Positions 1 to 8,926 of a stretch of DNA of 64,000 nt are shown piece after piece. Source of the DNA: Streptomyces meridianus. Its GTDB lineage: Bacteria; Actinomycetota; Actinomycetes; Streptomycetales; Streptomycetaceae. The translations under genes and the position numbers were made by a program. The stretch lies in the NCBI RefSeq assembly GCF_023703325.1, contig NZ_JAMQGM010000024.1, forward strand, positions 1 to 64,000, read 5' to 3'. Position 1 is the stretch's first letter. Every line of letters begins with the position of its first letter. The notes beneath the pieces were generated by a model. That model saw nothing but the letters and a program-made list of their open reading frames with translations, was not told the origin of the DNA and did no database searches.

Positions 1-1
1 G

Positions 2-886
2 CCGCCCGCCGACCCCGGCACCGCCGACGAGGCGCAGGCGCCCGAGCCGGTCGCCCCGGCCGCCGAGATCCCGGCCCCGGCGACCGAGCCCGAGCCGGTC
101 GCTGCTGCGGAGCCGGCCGCGACCGCTGAGCCCGAGCCCGTCGCCGCGGTCGGCACGTCCACCTCCGGCAGCACGGGCGTGCTCGCTCGGGTGGAGGCGC
201 AGGCGCCCGCACTGCTGGACCTGGCCCGCACTGCCGAGGCCGGCCTGGCGAAGCAGGGCCTGACCGGCCGGCGTGCCACCGTCTACCTGGTGCTGGACCG
301 CTCCGGCTCCATGCGCCGCTACTACAAGGACGGCACCGTCCAGCACTTCGCCGACCGGGTGCACGCGCTGGCGGCGAACCTCGACGACTCCGGCGTCCTG
401 CCCGTGGTGTTCTTCTCCACGGACGTCGACGGCGTCGCCGACATCGCCCTCGACGACCACGCCGGGCGCGTGGAGGCGCTGCACAACGACCTCGGCCACA
501 TGGGCCGCACCAACTACCACCTGGCCGTCCAGGCGGTGGTGGAGCACTACGAGAAGTCGGGGTCGAAGGACCCGGCGATCGTCGTCTTCCAGGTCGACGG
601 TGCGCCCACCAGCAAGCCGGCCGCCGAGAAGGCGCTGTGCCAGGCCGCGTCGCTGCCGATCTTCTGGCAGTTCACGGGCTTCGGCGACCCGGAGGCCAAG
701 GGCTTGGACTTCCTGCGCAAACTGGACAACCTGACCGTCCCGGAGAAGCGGCCCGTCGACAACACGGGCTTCTTCCACGCCGGCCTCGAGCCGCGGGAAC
801 TCGCCGACGACGAGCTGTTCCAGCAGCTGCTGGTGGAGTTCCCCGAGTGGCTCGCCGAGGTGAAGGACGCGGACATCCTGCGCTGA
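2..886 (+). CDS. TerF-like VWA-domain protein, 5' end outside window
   Basis: The reading frame is open from base 2, so the gene enters from outside the window and its start is not seen. The first 60 or so visible residues are a low-complexity Ala/Pro/Glu linker (repeats of the kind EPEPVA), followed by a von Willebrand factor A domain. The MIDAS metal site is visible as DRSGSM, with GRTNY and a later QVDG segment fitting the remaining metal-loop positions. This arrangement matches the C-terminal VWA part of TerF/TerD-type tellurium-resistance proteins, which are common in Streptomyces and probably sense or bind Ca2+ in stress responses rather than only detoxifying tellurite. The family call rests on the VWA sequence. 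Whether a TerD domain precedes the linker cannot be seen. Confidence 0.75.
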   Translation, partial: PPADPGTADEAQAPEPVAPAAEIPAPATEPEPVAAAEPAATAEPEPVAAVGTSTSGSTGVLARVEAQAPALLDLARTAEAGLAKQGLTGRRATVYLVLDRSGSMRRYYKDGTVQHFADRVHALAANLDDSGVLPVVFFSTDVDGVADIALDDHAGRVEALHNDLGHMGRTNYHLAVQAVVEHYEKSGSKDPAIVVFQVDGAPTSKPAAEKALCQAASLPIFWQFTGFGDPEAKGLDFLRKLDNLTVPEKRPVDNTGFFHAGLEPRELADDELFQQLLVEFPEWLAEVKDADILR

Positions 887-912
887 CCGCTGGATGGCGA
901 CAGAGCCCACGT

Positions 913-955
913 CGCCCCCTTTTCCCCGGGATCTCGCCTGGTGGAAAAGGGGGCG
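913..955 (+). terminator. Rho-independent-type hairpin after the VWA gene
   Basis: A perfect 13-bp inverted repeat, CGCCCCCTTTTCC at 913-925 and its complement at 943-955, lies 27 bases after the VWA stop codon. There is no long U tract, as is usual in this GC-rich genome. It separates the VWA gene from metG. Confidence 0.75.
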
Positions 956-1054
956 CGGCCGCCTCCCGGGGGTCCAGTACGATGTTGACCGTCCGTAGCG
1001 TCGCCCCGATGCACTGCGACCTCACTCCGCGTAACGACCTGGGAGCAGCCGGCA

Positions 1055-2788
1055 ATGGCTCGACATCTCATCACCAGCGCCCTTCCGTACATCAACGGGA
1101 TCAAGCACCTGGGCAACATGGTGGGGTCCATGCTCCCGGCTGACGTGTACGCGCGCTATCTGCGCCAGCGCGGCAACGACGTCCTCTACATCTGCGCCAC
1201 CGACGAGCACGGCACGCCGGCCGAACTGGCCGCCAAGGAGGCCGGCCTCCCGGTTGCCGAATTCTGCGCTCAGCAGCACGACGCCCAGAAGGCCATCTAC
1301 GACGGCTTCGCCCTCGACTTCGACCACTTCGGCCGCAGTTCCTCGCCGCAGAACGTCGAGATCACCCAGACGATCGCCCGTGAGCTGAAGGCCAACGGGT
1401 TCATCGAGGAGCGGGCGATCCGCCAGGTCTTCTCGATCACCGACGACCGCTTTCTGCCGGACCGATACATCGTCGGCACCTGTCCGCACTGCGGATACGA
1501 CAAGGCCCGCGGCGACCAGTGCGAGAACTGCACCCGCGTGCTGGACCCGACGGACCTCATCGACGCTCGCTCCGCGATCAGCGGCAGCAGCGATCTGGAG
1601 ATCCGGGACACGAAGCACCTCTTCCTCCTCCAGTCCAAGCTGGCGGACGAAGTCGACGCCTGGGTGGCCGAGCACGGCAAGGACTGGCCGACGCTCGCCT
1701 CCTCCATCGCCCGCAAGTGGCTGACCGAGGGGCTCCAGGACCGGTCCATCACCCGGGACCTGGACTGGGGCGTTCCGGTTCCCGCCGACACGTGGCCGGA
1801 CCTGGCGGCGGAGGGCAAGGTCTTCTACGTCTGGTTCGACGCGCCGATCGAGTACATCGCGGCGACGAAGGAGTGGGCGGACGCAGCCCCCGACGGCGAG
1901 ACCCGGGACTGGAAGTCCTGGTGGTACGACGCCGACACCACTGTCCGCTACACGGAGTTCATGGCGAAGGACAACGTCCCGTTCCACACGGTGATGTTCC
2001 CGGCGACACTCCTGGGCACCCGCGACCGGTGGAAGAAGGTCGACTACGTCAAGGCCTTCAACTGGCTGAACTACTACGGCGGTAAGTTCTCGACGTCGCA
2101 GAAGCGCGGCATCTTCACGGACGCGGCCCTGGAGCTGCTGCCGTCCGACTACTGGCGCTATTTCCTGATGGCGAACGCGCCGGAGTCGGACGACACGTCC
2201 TTCTCCTGGGAACTGTTCTCCTCGGTGGTCAACAAGGACCTCGCGGACACCCTCGGCAACTTCGTCAACCGCGTCCTGTCCTTCTCCCGCAAGCGCTTCG
2301 GTGACGAGGTGCCGGCCGGTGCCGATGCAGGAGAGGCCGAGCACCGCCTGGGCGAGCAGATCGCGGAACTGCTCACCGAGTACGAGAGCCACATGGAAGC
2401 CCTGCAGTTCCGCAAGGCGGCGCACGCTCTGCGCACCCTGTGGAGCGCGGGTAACTCCTACCTGGAGGAGAAGGCCCCCTGGTTGGAGATCAAGACCGAC
2501 CAGGACGCCGCTGCCTTGACCCTGCGGACCGCGATGAACCTCATCCACCTCTACTCGGTGGTCTCGGAGCCCTTCATCCCCTCGTCCGCGAAGGCGATGC
2601 GGTCCGCTTTCCAGCTCGAGTCGGACAACGCCCGCTGGGTCACCGCCGAGGAGGCGCGGGCACTCCGCTCCGTTCCTGCGGGCACCCCCTTCGCTGTCCC
2701 GCCGGTGCTCTTCGCCAAGATCACCGAGGAGGAGCTGGCGTCCTACCGCGAGCGCTTCGGCGGCGAAGAAGCGGCCGACACCGCCTGA
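1055..2788 (+). CDS. metG: Methionyl-tRNA synthetase
   Basis: A class I aminoacyl-tRNA synthetase that charges tRNA-Met with methionine in the cytoplasm. The HIGH-type signature is HLGN near residue 19. A four-cysteine zinc knuckle follows near residues 148-164 (CPHC and CENC), and the KMSKS-type loop appears as KFSTS near residue 345. The anticodon-binding helical domain fills the C-terminal third. At 577 residues it is the short form without a C-terminal EMAP/tRNA-binding domain, as is usual in actinobacteria. The ATG start is preceded by GGGAG about 8 bases upstream. The gene is flanked by a terminator on each side, so it is probably transcribed alone. Confidence 0.97.
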   Translation: MARHLITSALPYINGIKHLGNMVGSMLPADVYARYLRQRGNDVLYICATDEHGTPAELAAKEAGLPVAEFCAQQHDAQKAIYDGFALDFDHFGRSSSPQNVEITQTIARELKANGFIEERAIRQVFSITDDRFLPDRYIVGTCPHCGYDKARGDQCENCTRVLDPTDLIDARSAISGSSDLEIRDTKHLFLLQSKLADEVDAWVAEHGKDWPTLASSIARKWLTEGLQDRSITRDLDWGVPVPADTWPDLAAEGKVFYVWFDAPIEYIAATKEWADAAPDGETRDWKSWWYDADTTVRYTEFMAKDNVPFHTVMFPATLLGTRDRWKKVDYVKAFNWLNYYGGKFSTSQKRGIFTDAALELLPSDYWRYFLMANAPESDDTSFSWELFSSVVNKDLADTLGNFVNRVLSFSRKRFGDEVPAGADAGEAEHRLGEQIAELLTEYESHMEALQFRKAAHALRTLWSAGNSYLEEKAPWLEIKTDQDAAALTLRTAMNLIHLYSVVSEPFIPSSAKAMRSAFQLESDNARWVTAEEARALRSVPAGTPFAVPPVLFAKITEEELASYRERFGGEEAADTA

Positions 2789-2796
2789 TCCGTCCC

Positions 2797-2836
2797 GTGC
2801 GGAGGCCCGGAACCGTTCGGTTCCGGGCCTCCGCAC
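2797..2836. terminator. Strong bidirectional hairpin between metG and vapC
   Basis: A 19-bp perfect inverted repeat (2797-2815 pairing with 2818-2836) starts nine bases after the metG stop. It lies between the convergent ends of metG and the first vapC and could serve both. Confidence 0.85.
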
Positions 2837-2863
2837 GTTTCCGGGAGCACTCCTCGCCCGGCC

Positions 2864-3256
2864 TCAGCGGATCAGCTCGATCGGGCACCGAGCGCCGTTG
2901 GCTCGGTGCAGCCGGGCGTCACCCGTGACCAGGGACGTGTGCAGATGCTCGGCGAGAGCCACGTAGGCGGCGTCGTACGGCGTGTAGTTGTGGCGCAGTT
3001 GCCAGACTCCGGGCAGCAGAGCGCCGTGCGGCACTCGCTCGATGGGAAGAACCGCCAGCGTTTCGATCGCTCGGCTCGCCTCCCTTCCCGTGATCTTCCG
3101 GCCGAGCAGCAGTCCGCGCAGAGCGTTGGCGGCTTCGAGATCGATCACGTCGGGTGCGACGAGCCGTTCTCCGGACAGCCGGGCAGCACAAGCCTTTCCG
3201 GTGGGCCCGCCGTCCACCAGGGCAGAGACGAGGACCGAGTTGTCGACAACGATCAT
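2864..3256 (-). CDS. vapC: VapC-type PIN-domain toxin (first locus)
   Basis: A 130-residue PIN-domain ribonuclease, expected to cleave RNA as a toxin when free of its antitoxin. Acidic metal ligands are visible: Asp5 in IVVDNS, Glu in DLEAAN near residue 41, Asp in YTPYDAAY near 94, and Asp in VTGDARL near 113. The gene overlaps the upstream antitoxin by four bases (ATGA), the usual translational coupling of vapBC pairs. It is clearly paralogous to the second VapC at 4348-4743: both share KIT near the middle, a YDAAYVA segment, and a C-terminus reading RCPIELI or RCPVEII. The RNA target cannot be told from the sequence. Confidence 0.9.
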   Translation of the reverse strand: MIVVDNSVLVSALVDGGPTGKACAARLSGERLVAPDVIDLEAANALRGLLLGRKITGREASRAIETLAVLPIERVPHGALLPGVWQLRHNYTPYDAAYVALAEHLHTSLVTGDARLHRANGARCPIELIR

Positions 3257-3480
3257 TCGCCACGGTCCTCATGCTGCACGGCCACGATGGCGTCCATCGA
3301 CACCTCGCCGCTCAGCTCCGAGCGAGCGGCCGCCAGCGCCTCGTCGAGCGTGGGCCGCGCCGCTTCTTCCTCCAGCCGGGTGCGCAGGTACTCCTGAAGA
3401 GAGCGCCCCGAGTCGGCCGCACGCCGGCGCAGTATGTCGTAGGCGCGGTCGTCCAGGTTTCTGATCTGCACAGTGGCCAT
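3253..3480 (-). CDS. vapB: VapB-type antitoxin (first locus)
   Basis: A 75-residue antitoxin beginning MATVQIRNLDD, a ribbon-helix-helix DNA-binding strand typical of FitA/VapB proteins. The C-terminal part is acidic and would wrap the VapC toxin. The frame is open further upstream, but the start at 3480 is chosen because it gives a standard antitoxin N-terminus that aligns with the second VapB (MVALQIRDV). The start codon sits on the last A of a TGCATGCA palindrome with an AT-rich -10-like element just upstream, so the mRNA is probably leaderless and autorepressed. Confidence 0.88.
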   Translation of the reverse strand: MATVQIRNLDDRAYDILRRRAADSGRSLQEYLRTRLEEEAARPTLDEALAAARSELSGEVSMDAIVAVQHEDRGE

Positions 3481-3494
3481 GCATGCAAAATAGC
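3477..3494 (-). promoter_or_regulatory. Palindrome over the vapB1 start codon
   Basis: On the minus strand the sequence reads TATTTTGCATGCATGG. TATTTT is a candidate -10 box, and TGCATGCA (3480-3487) is a perfect palindrome whose last A is the A of the ATG. The identical 12-mer TTGCATGCATGG lies in the same register at the second vapB (4074-4085), so it is likely the VapB operator. Confidence 0.65.
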
Positions 3495-3550
3495 GCATAT
3501 TCAGCGCTGCCACTCAGCCACGTGGCCTCGCCTCCCGGAAACGGGCGCCG

Positions 3551-3943
3551 TCAGAACCGCCCGGCCGCGACGAACAGGCACGGGGCGAGGATCAGCAGGT
3601 TCACGGCGACGTTCCGCGCCTCCGCCGAGCCGCGCCCGGCGGCCCGGTCGGCACGCAGCAGCGAGGTGTGACTGGTGACGGCGCCCAGCATCACGAACGC
3701 CAGACCACACGCCGCGAGGGGGGTCAGCGCCGCCGCGATGCCGATGGCCCAGGGCAGGATCAGCCCCGCCACCGCGAACAGTTCACAGGTCGCGGTCGCC
3801 TTGATCACCGCGGGCGGGAATGGCGCCACTCCTGTCTGGCCGGACTCGATCAGGCGGTCCTTCGGCATGCTCACCTTGAGCACGCCGGACACCAGGAAAA
3901 CGGCGGCCAGCAGGACCTACGCGATCCACAACGCGACGTTCAC
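3551..3943 (-). pseudogene. DoxX-like membrane protein broken by an early stop codon
   Basis: From GTG at 3943, with AAGGAG about 8 bases upstream, the frame reads VNVALWIA, then a TAG stop at 3917-3919 as codon 9, then VLLAAVFLVSGVLKVSMP and onward for a complete DoxX-like protein of about 130 residues with four membrane segments. A single C-to-T change (CAG to TAG) would explain the stop, since Gln is common at this spot in the family. A shorter open frame starting at a GTG at 3892 exists, but it would lose most of the first membrane helix and has no evident ribosome site. It lies between two vapBC pairs. It could be a recent pseudogene, a base-calling error, or expressed from the internal start. 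Confidence 0.75.
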
Positions 3944-4068
3944 GACGAAGCTCCTTGCAGGGACGGGAATCTCTGCCGGCATAGGCGGCCCGCTACAACG
4001 TCCCCCCGCCCGAACGCGACAGCGGCCGTCCCGCAGAGCGGTACGTCGCACCCAAGGAGCACTGCATG

Positions 4069-4085
4069 TACTCTTGCATGCATGG
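4069..4085 (+). promoter_or_regulatory. Palindrome and -10 box over the vapB2 start codon
   Basis: TACTCT at 4069-4074 is a candidate -10 box, followed at once by the TGCATGCA palindrome (4075-4082) that ends in the ATG of vapB2. This leaves almost no leader. It shares TTGCATGCATGG with the first vapB locus. Confidence 0.65.
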
Positions 4086-4351
4086 TGGCTCTCCAGATCC
4101 GCGATGTTCCCGAAGACATCCGTGACCGCCTGGCGGCCATAGCGGCCGAGCGCGGGCAGTCACTCCAGACCTACCTCTTCGACCTGATCAATGACGAGGT
4201 GCGAAGGCGCGACAACCTCGCGGTCCTGGAGCAGTTCTCTGCCAAGCGGCACGGCACCCGGCTGACGACGGGCGACGTCGTGGGTGCCCTCGAGCACAGC
4301 AGAAGCGAGCGGGACAGGACTCTCGACTCACCCATCGGAGAAGCCGAGTGA
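4082..4351 (+). CDS. vapB: VapB-type antitoxin (second locus)
   Basis: An 89-residue antitoxin beginning MVALQIRDVPEDIRDRL, a ribbon-helix-helix strand and helix of the FitA/VapB type, with an Arg/Asp-rich C-terminus that would bind the toxin. The open frame runs on upstream, but this ATG gives the normal family N-terminus and lies directly after a -10-like element. It overlaps the downstream toxin by four bases (GTGA). It is divergent from the DoxX-like pseudogene. Confidence 0.88.
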   Translation: MVALQIRDVPEDIRDRLAAIAAERGQSLQTYLFDLINDEVRRRDNLAVLEQFSAKRHGTRLTTGDVVGALEHSRSERDRTLDSPIGEAE

Positions 4352-4743
4352 TCGTCGTCGACGCCTCCGTCTACGCCTTCTCGCTGCTAGACGAGGGCAC
4401 GACCGGTGACCGTTGCCGGGCGGCGTTGGCAGCGGACAGCCGATGGGTCTCTCCCGAACACTGGACCGTCGAGGTGGCCTCGGTGATCCGCGGCAATCTG
4501 CTGGGCGGCAAGATCACCCCCGGCCAGGCCCAGGACGCGATGCTCGCCCTCGCCCGCCTCGACCCGGTGGTCCCGCTGACCCGGGTTCTCCTGCCGCGCA
4601 TGTGGGAGCTCGCCGGCAACCTCACCACCTACGACGCGGCCTACGTGGCCGCAGCGGAGGCGTACGACTGCACTCTCGTCACTGCCGACGGGCGGATGGC
4701 ACGCGCCTCAGGAGTTCGCTGTCCCGTCGAGATCATCAGCTGA
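4348..4743 (+). CDS. vapC: VapC-type PIN-domain toxin (second locus)
   Basis: A 131-residue PIN-domain ribonuclease toxin with a GTG start coupled to vapB2. Acidic residues of the active site are visible: Asp5 in IVVDAS, Glu in TVEVAS near 42, Asp in TTYDAAYV near 94, and Asp in VTADGRM near 113. It is a paralogue of the VapC at 2864-3256, and the two pairs point away from each other with the broken DoxX-like gene between them. Cross-talk between the two pairs is possible because their operators share a core, but this is inference. Confidence 0.9.
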   Translation: MIVVDASVYAFSLLDEGTTGDRCRAALAADSRWVSPEHWTVEVASVIRGNLLGGKITPGQAQDAMLALARLDPVVPLTRVLLPRMWELAGNLTTYDAAYVAAAEAYDCTLVTADGRMARASGVRCPVEIIS

Positions 4744-4788
4744 GGTTTCCGCAGAACAACGTCCTCAAGGACGGCACCCCCTGCACCC

Positions 4789-4832
4789 GAAGGCTCCCGG
4801 CGCCCCTCTTCGAGGGGCCTCCGGGAGCCTTC
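4789..4832. terminator. Bidirectional hairpin between vapC2 and aspS
   Basis: An outer stem GAAGGCTCCCGG (4789-4800) pairs with 4821-4832, and an inner stem GCCCCTC/GAGGGGC (4802-4808 and 4812-4818) closes on a TTC loop. It lies between convergent gene ends. Confidence 0.85.
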
Positions 4833-4855
4833 GCTGTCGCGCGCCGGTCCGGGCG

Positions 4856-6628
4856 CTACTTCGCCGGCTTCGCCGCAGGCTTGCGGATGCTGAGGTGCAG
4901 CTCCTTGAGCCGGGCCTCGTCGACCTCGCTCGGCGCGCCCATCAGCAGGTCCTGCGCGTTGCCGTTGAGCGGGAACGCGATCGTCTCGCGGATGTTCGGC
5001 TCGTCGGCCAGCAGCATCACGATGCGGTCCACGCCCGGGGCGATGCCGCCGTGCGGCGGGGCACCGAACTTGAACGCGCGCAGCATCCCGCCGAACTCGT
5101 TCTCCACGTCCTCGTTGGAGTACCCGGCGATCTCGAACGCCTTGTACATCACGGCAGGCTCGTGGTTACGGATCGCGCCGGAGGACAGCTCGACGCCGTT
5201 GCAGACGATGTCATACTGCCAGGCGAGGATGTCCAGCGGGTCCTTGGTCTCCAGCGCCTCGAGGCCGCCCTGCGGCATCGAGAACGGGTTGTGGGAGAAC
5301 TCGATCTGCCCGGTGTCCTCGTTCTTCTCGAACATCGGGAAGTCGACGATCCAGCAGAACCGGAAGACGTTCTCCTCGAAGTGGCCGGCGCGCCTGGCGG
5401 CCTCGACCCGCACCGCGCCCATGATCTTCGAGACCTCGTCGAACTCGCCGGCGCCGAAGAAGACGGAGGTGCCGGGCTTGCCGCCCAGCTCGGCGATGAG
5501 CTTCTCGACGTCCTGCTCGGTGAGGAACTTGGCGATCGGGCCGGTCAGCTCGTTGTTGTCGCCGATGCGCACCCAGGCCAGGCCCTTGGCGCCCTGCTCG
5601 ACGGCGAACTCGCCCATGCCGTCGAAGAACTTCCGCGACTGGCCCGCGGTGTCCGGCACCGGCAGCGCCCGCACGTGCTTGCCGGCGAACGCCTTGAAGC
5701 CGGAGTCGGCGAAGATGTGCGAGACGTCGACCAGCTCGAGCTGCGCCCGCAGGTCCGGCTTGTCCGAGCCGTAGCGCAGCATCGCCTCGCGGTAGGGGAT
5801 GCGCGGGAACGGCGAGGTGCACTCGCGGCCGTTGCCGAACTTGTTGAACAGGTCGGTCATCACCTTCTCGATGACCTGGAAGACATCCTCCTGCTCGACG
5901 AAGCTCATCTCGACGTCGAGCTGGTAGAACTCGCCCGGCGAGCGGTCGGCGCGGGCGTCCTCGTCTCGGAAGCACGGCGCGATCTGGAAGTAGCGGTCGA
6001 AGCCGGCGATCATCAGCAGCTGCTTGAACTGCTGCGGGGCCTGCGGCAGCGCGTAGAACCGTCCGGCGTGCAGGCGCGAGGGCACCAGGAAGTCGCGGGC
6101 GCCCTCGGGACTGGTCGCGGAGAGGATCGGCGTCGTCATCTCGTTGAAGCCGAGCGCGGTCATCTCCTCACGCAGCGTCGCGACGACGGCGGACCGCAGC
6201 ATGATGTTGCGGTGCATGCGCTCGCGGCGCAGGTCGAGGAAGCGGTACTCGAGGCGCCGCTCCTCGTTCACGCCGTCCTCGGGGAAGACGGTGAAGGGCA
6301 GGTGCTCGGCCGCCCCCAGCACCTCGACGTCGGTGACCTCGACCTCGATCTCACCGGTGGGAAGCTCGGGGTTGACGTTGTCCGCGCCGCGCGCCAGCAC
6401 CTTGCCGTCGACACGGACGACGGTCTCCTTGGTGAGGTGGCTCAGCTTCTCGTTGACGTCGGTGTCGGGCCGGACGACCAGCTGCACGAGACCGTGGTGG
6501 TCGCGCAGATCGATGAAGAGGATGCCGCCCAGATTGCGCCGGTTGTGAAGCCAGCCGCTCAGGCGTACGTCGGTGTCGACGTCAGCGGCACGGAGCTCGC
6601 CGCAGGTGTGGGACCGGTACCGATGCAT
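4856..6628 (-). CDS. aspS: Aspartyl-tRNA synthetase
   Basis: A class II aminoacyl-tRNA synthetase of 590 residues that charges tRNA-Asp, and possibly tRNA-Asn if the organism uses the indirect route. The order is an N-terminal OB-fold anticodon-binding domain (about residues 1-110), the catalytic core with motif 2 around [15 protein letters not shown], an inserted GAD domain (about 280-420), and motif 3 as GVDRIVML near residue 540. This is the bacterial-type length and layout. It is divergent from the phosphatase gene at 6773, so a promoter must lie within 6629-6772. Confidence 0.97.
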   Translation of the reverse strand: MHRYRSHTCGELRAADVDTDVRLSGWLHNRRNLGGILFIDLRDHHGLVQLVVRPDTDVNEKLSHLTKETVVRVDGKVLARGADNVNPELPTGEIEVEVTDVEVLGAAEHLPFTVFPEDGVNEERRLEYRFLDLRRERMHRNIMLRSAVVATLREEMTALGFNEMTTPILSATSPEGARDFLVPSRLHAGRFYALPQAPQQFKQLLMIAGFDRYFQIAPCFRDEDARADRSPGEFYQLDVEMSFVEQEDVFQVIEKVMTDLFNKFGNGRECTSPFPRIPYREAMLRYGSDKPDLRAQLELVDVSHIFADSGFKAFAGKHVRALPVPDTAGQSRKFFDGMGEFAVEQGAKGLAWVRIGDNNELTGPIAKFLTEQDVEKLIAELGGKPGTSVFFGAGEFDEVSKIMGAVRVEAARRAGHFEENVFRFCWIVDFPMFEKNEDTGQIEFSHNPFSMPQGGLEALETKDPLDILAWQYDIVCNGVELSSGAIRNHEPAVMYKAFEIAGYSNEDVENEFGGMLRAFKFGAPPHGGIAPGVDRIVMLLADEPNIRETIAFPLNGNAQDLLMGAPSEVDEARLKELHLSIRKPAAKPAK

Positions 6629-6772
6629 CGTTCATCCAAGTCGTCGGATCGAGGTGGGGCGCCCTTGCCGGGCCTGGTGCGGGCCGCTCACGGGGCCGTG
6701 TGCAAGCGTACCGGTACCGGCCTCACCGGCGGCCGCTCGTCAAAAGGAGTTAAATCGCCATAAAGTGACAGC

Positions 6773-8926
6773 ATGCGCATGGAGAACGTTCTGAGCGCGG
6801 TGGCCACCGGCGTCTGGAGCTGGGACAGCGCCTCCGGCACGACGACGTTCGATGCGGAGTCCGCCCGGTTGCTGGAGCTTCCGCCGATTCCCACGGTGAT
6901 GGACGAGGCCAGCGTGCGTGCCCATTTCCATCCCGTCGACTGGGCCGAGATCAAGAACGTCGTCGATCTCGCCCTCGCCGAGGGCACCCTCGCCGAGGGC
7001 ACGCTGCGCATCGTGAACCCGGAGAACGAGGTCGTGCGGGTGGTGCGCTCCCGCTCCCTGCCGCGCCTGCAGGGGGAGTCGCTGCTGCTGGTCGGCACGA
7101 TGCAGGAGGTGCCCGATCCGCAGCCCGGAACGACCACGGGCCAGGTCCGGGGCGACTGGCGGCGCTCGCGGGAGGCGTTCCTGCTCGACGCCGGACGCGC
7201 CCTGGCCGAGGCCCGCTCCACCACCGAGATCCTCCGGGTGACGGCCGGCCTCTCGATGCCCGGCTTCACTCCCGACGGGCAGGCCGTCTTCGGGGTCGAG
7301 GGCGACCACCTGCGGATCATCGGCTACCACGGCTACGACGGCTACGACGAGCGCCCGTTCGCCGACATGCCGCTGGACGCCGACTACCCGGCCTGTGAGG
7401 TGGTGCGGACCGGCCGGGTCGTCTACCTCCCCTCCTCCGACGACTACCGGGCCCGCTTCCCCGCCGTGTGGCCGCTCGTCGAGAGCTACGGCCGGCTCTC
7501 GTGGGCGTATGTGCCGCTGGTCGCGGGCGGGAGGACCATCGGCGCGTGGATGGCCGCCTTCAGCGATCCGGTGCGGTTCACCCCCGACGAACGATCGATC
7601 CTGACCACGGTCGCCCGCATGCTCGCCCACGCCCTGTCGCGGACCGCGGCCCGCGAGTCCGAGCAGGAGCTCTCCCTCGGCCTGCAGCGCAGCATGATGC
7701 CCACCGTCGAGCCGGACATCGAGGGGATGCAGGTGGCTGCCCGGTACGTCCCCACCGGCGGCGGGCTGGAGATCGGGGGCGACTGGTACGACATGATCCC
7801 CCTGCCGTCGGGCCGGATCGCCCTGGTGATCGGCGACGTGCAGGGCCACGACGTACGGGCCGCCGGACTCATGGGACAGTTGCGGATCGCCCTGCGCGCC
7901 TACGCCTCCGAGGGCCACCACCCGGATGCGGTGCTCGCCAGGGCGTCCCGTTTTCTCGCCGGTCTCCTCCACCAGCAGGAGGATGCGGATCCGGCAGCCG
8001 ACGTCGACCCGCGGTTCGCCACCTGCCTCTACATCGAGGTCGACCCGGCCACCGGGACCCTCGACATCGCGCGGGCCGGTCACCCGGATCCGGCGACCCG
8101 GCTGACCGACGGCACCCTGCTGGTGCGGCCCACCGCGGGCGGCCTGCCGCTGGGGATCGAGCCGGACACCGACTACCCGACGACCCGGCTGGTGCTGGAG
8201 CCCGGCGAGCTGATGCTGGTCTGCACGGACGGGCTGATCGAGACGGGCGGTCACGACCTGGACACCGGGTGGGCACGGCTGCACGCGACCATCGACGCAC
8301 ACTGCGGGGAGCAACTGGAGCAGCTGGCCGACGCGCTCGTCTCGGACGTCCACGGCCCGTCGTCGCACCACACGACGGGTCCGCTCTCCGATCGGCGCGA
8401 GGACGACATCGCTCTCCTGCTGCTCGGCCGGGACGCGGTCCCGGCCGGGTCGGAGCCGGAGCCCGTCAGGCAGCTGCACCCGGCCCGCCGCACGGTTCTG
8501 ACGGTCCCGCAGGCCGAGCACACGCGCGTGTCGGTCGTCCGCGGGCAGCTGAGGCAGCTGATGCACGACTGGAGCGACGTCGAGCAGGTCGACGCGGCCG
8601 TGCTGTTGCTGTCCGAGATGGTCACGAACGTTCTGCTGCACACCGACGGGGACGCGATGCTCGTCGCGGAGATGATCGGAAGCCGGGGCGACCGCCGGCT
8701 TCGGGTGGACGTGGCGGATCCGAGCGACGAGCTGCCGCGCCGCCGTCAGCCGGGCGAGATGGCCTCGTCGGGGCGCGGGCTGATGATGCTGGAGTTGCTG
8801 GCGCACGCGTGGGGCGTGGATCCGCGGGGCGAGGGGAAGTGCATCTGGTTCGAGATCTACGAGGGCGTGTCGGAGCCCGGTTCCGCGGGGCCGGAGCCGG
8901 TCGTTCCGGCCATTGCCATGCCGTGA
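6773..8926 (+). CDS. PAS-GAF-SpoIIE phosphatase-ATPase regulatory protein
   Basis: A 717-residue multidomain signalling protein. A PAS-like domain (about 1-100) includes a short internal repeat LAEGTLAEGTL near 75-85. A GAF domain follows (about 130-300). Next is a PP2C/SpoIIE serine phosphatase (about 300-545) with GGDWYD, GDVQGHD, ARAGHP, CTDGL and EDDIALL metal-site motifs. The C-terminus (about 575-700) is an anti-sigma-type HATPase with SEMVTNVLLH and GRGLMML. Such Streptomyces proteins couple a sensed signal to dephosphorylation of an anti-anti-sigma factor and also carry a kinase-like module for anti-sigma activity. Start ATG was chosen as the first in frame. No strong ribosome site is seen, and a leaderless transcript is possible. 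Its 3' end overlaps the convergent permease gene by 70 bases. Confidence 0.9.
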   Translation: MRMENVLSAVATGVWSWDSASGTTTFDAESARLLELPPIPTVMDEASVRAHFHPVDWAEIKNVVDLALAEGTLAEGTLRIVNPENEVVRVVRSRSLPRLQGESLLLVGTMQEVPDPQPGTTTGQVRGDWRRSREAFLLDAGRALAEARSTTEILRVTAGLSMPGFTPDGQAVFGVEGDHLRIIGYHGYDGYDERPFADMPLDADYPACEVVRTGRVVYLPSSDDYRARFPAVWPLVESYGRLSWAYVPLVAGGRTIGAWMAAFSDPVRFTPDERSILTTVARMLAHALSRTAARESEQELSLGLQRSMMPTVEPDIEGMQVAARYVPTGGGLEIGGDWYDMIPLPSGRIALVIGDVQGHDVRAAGLMGQLRIALRAYASEGHHPDAVLARASRFLAGLLHQQEDADPAADVDPRFATCLYIEVDPATGTLDIARAGHPDPATRLTDGTLLVRPTAGGLPLGIEPDTDYPTTRLVLEPGELMLVCTDGLIETGGHDLDTGWARLHATIDAHCGEQLEQLADALVSDVHGPSSHHTTGPLSDRREDDIALLLLGRDAVPAGSEPEPVRQLHPARRTVLTVPQAEHTRVSVVRGQLRQLMHDWSDVEQVDAAVLLLSEMVTNVLLHTDGDAMLVAEMIGSRGDRRLRVDVADPSDELPRRRQPGEMASSGRGLMMLELLAHAWGVDPRGEGKCIWFEIYEGVSEPGSAGPEPVVPAIAMP

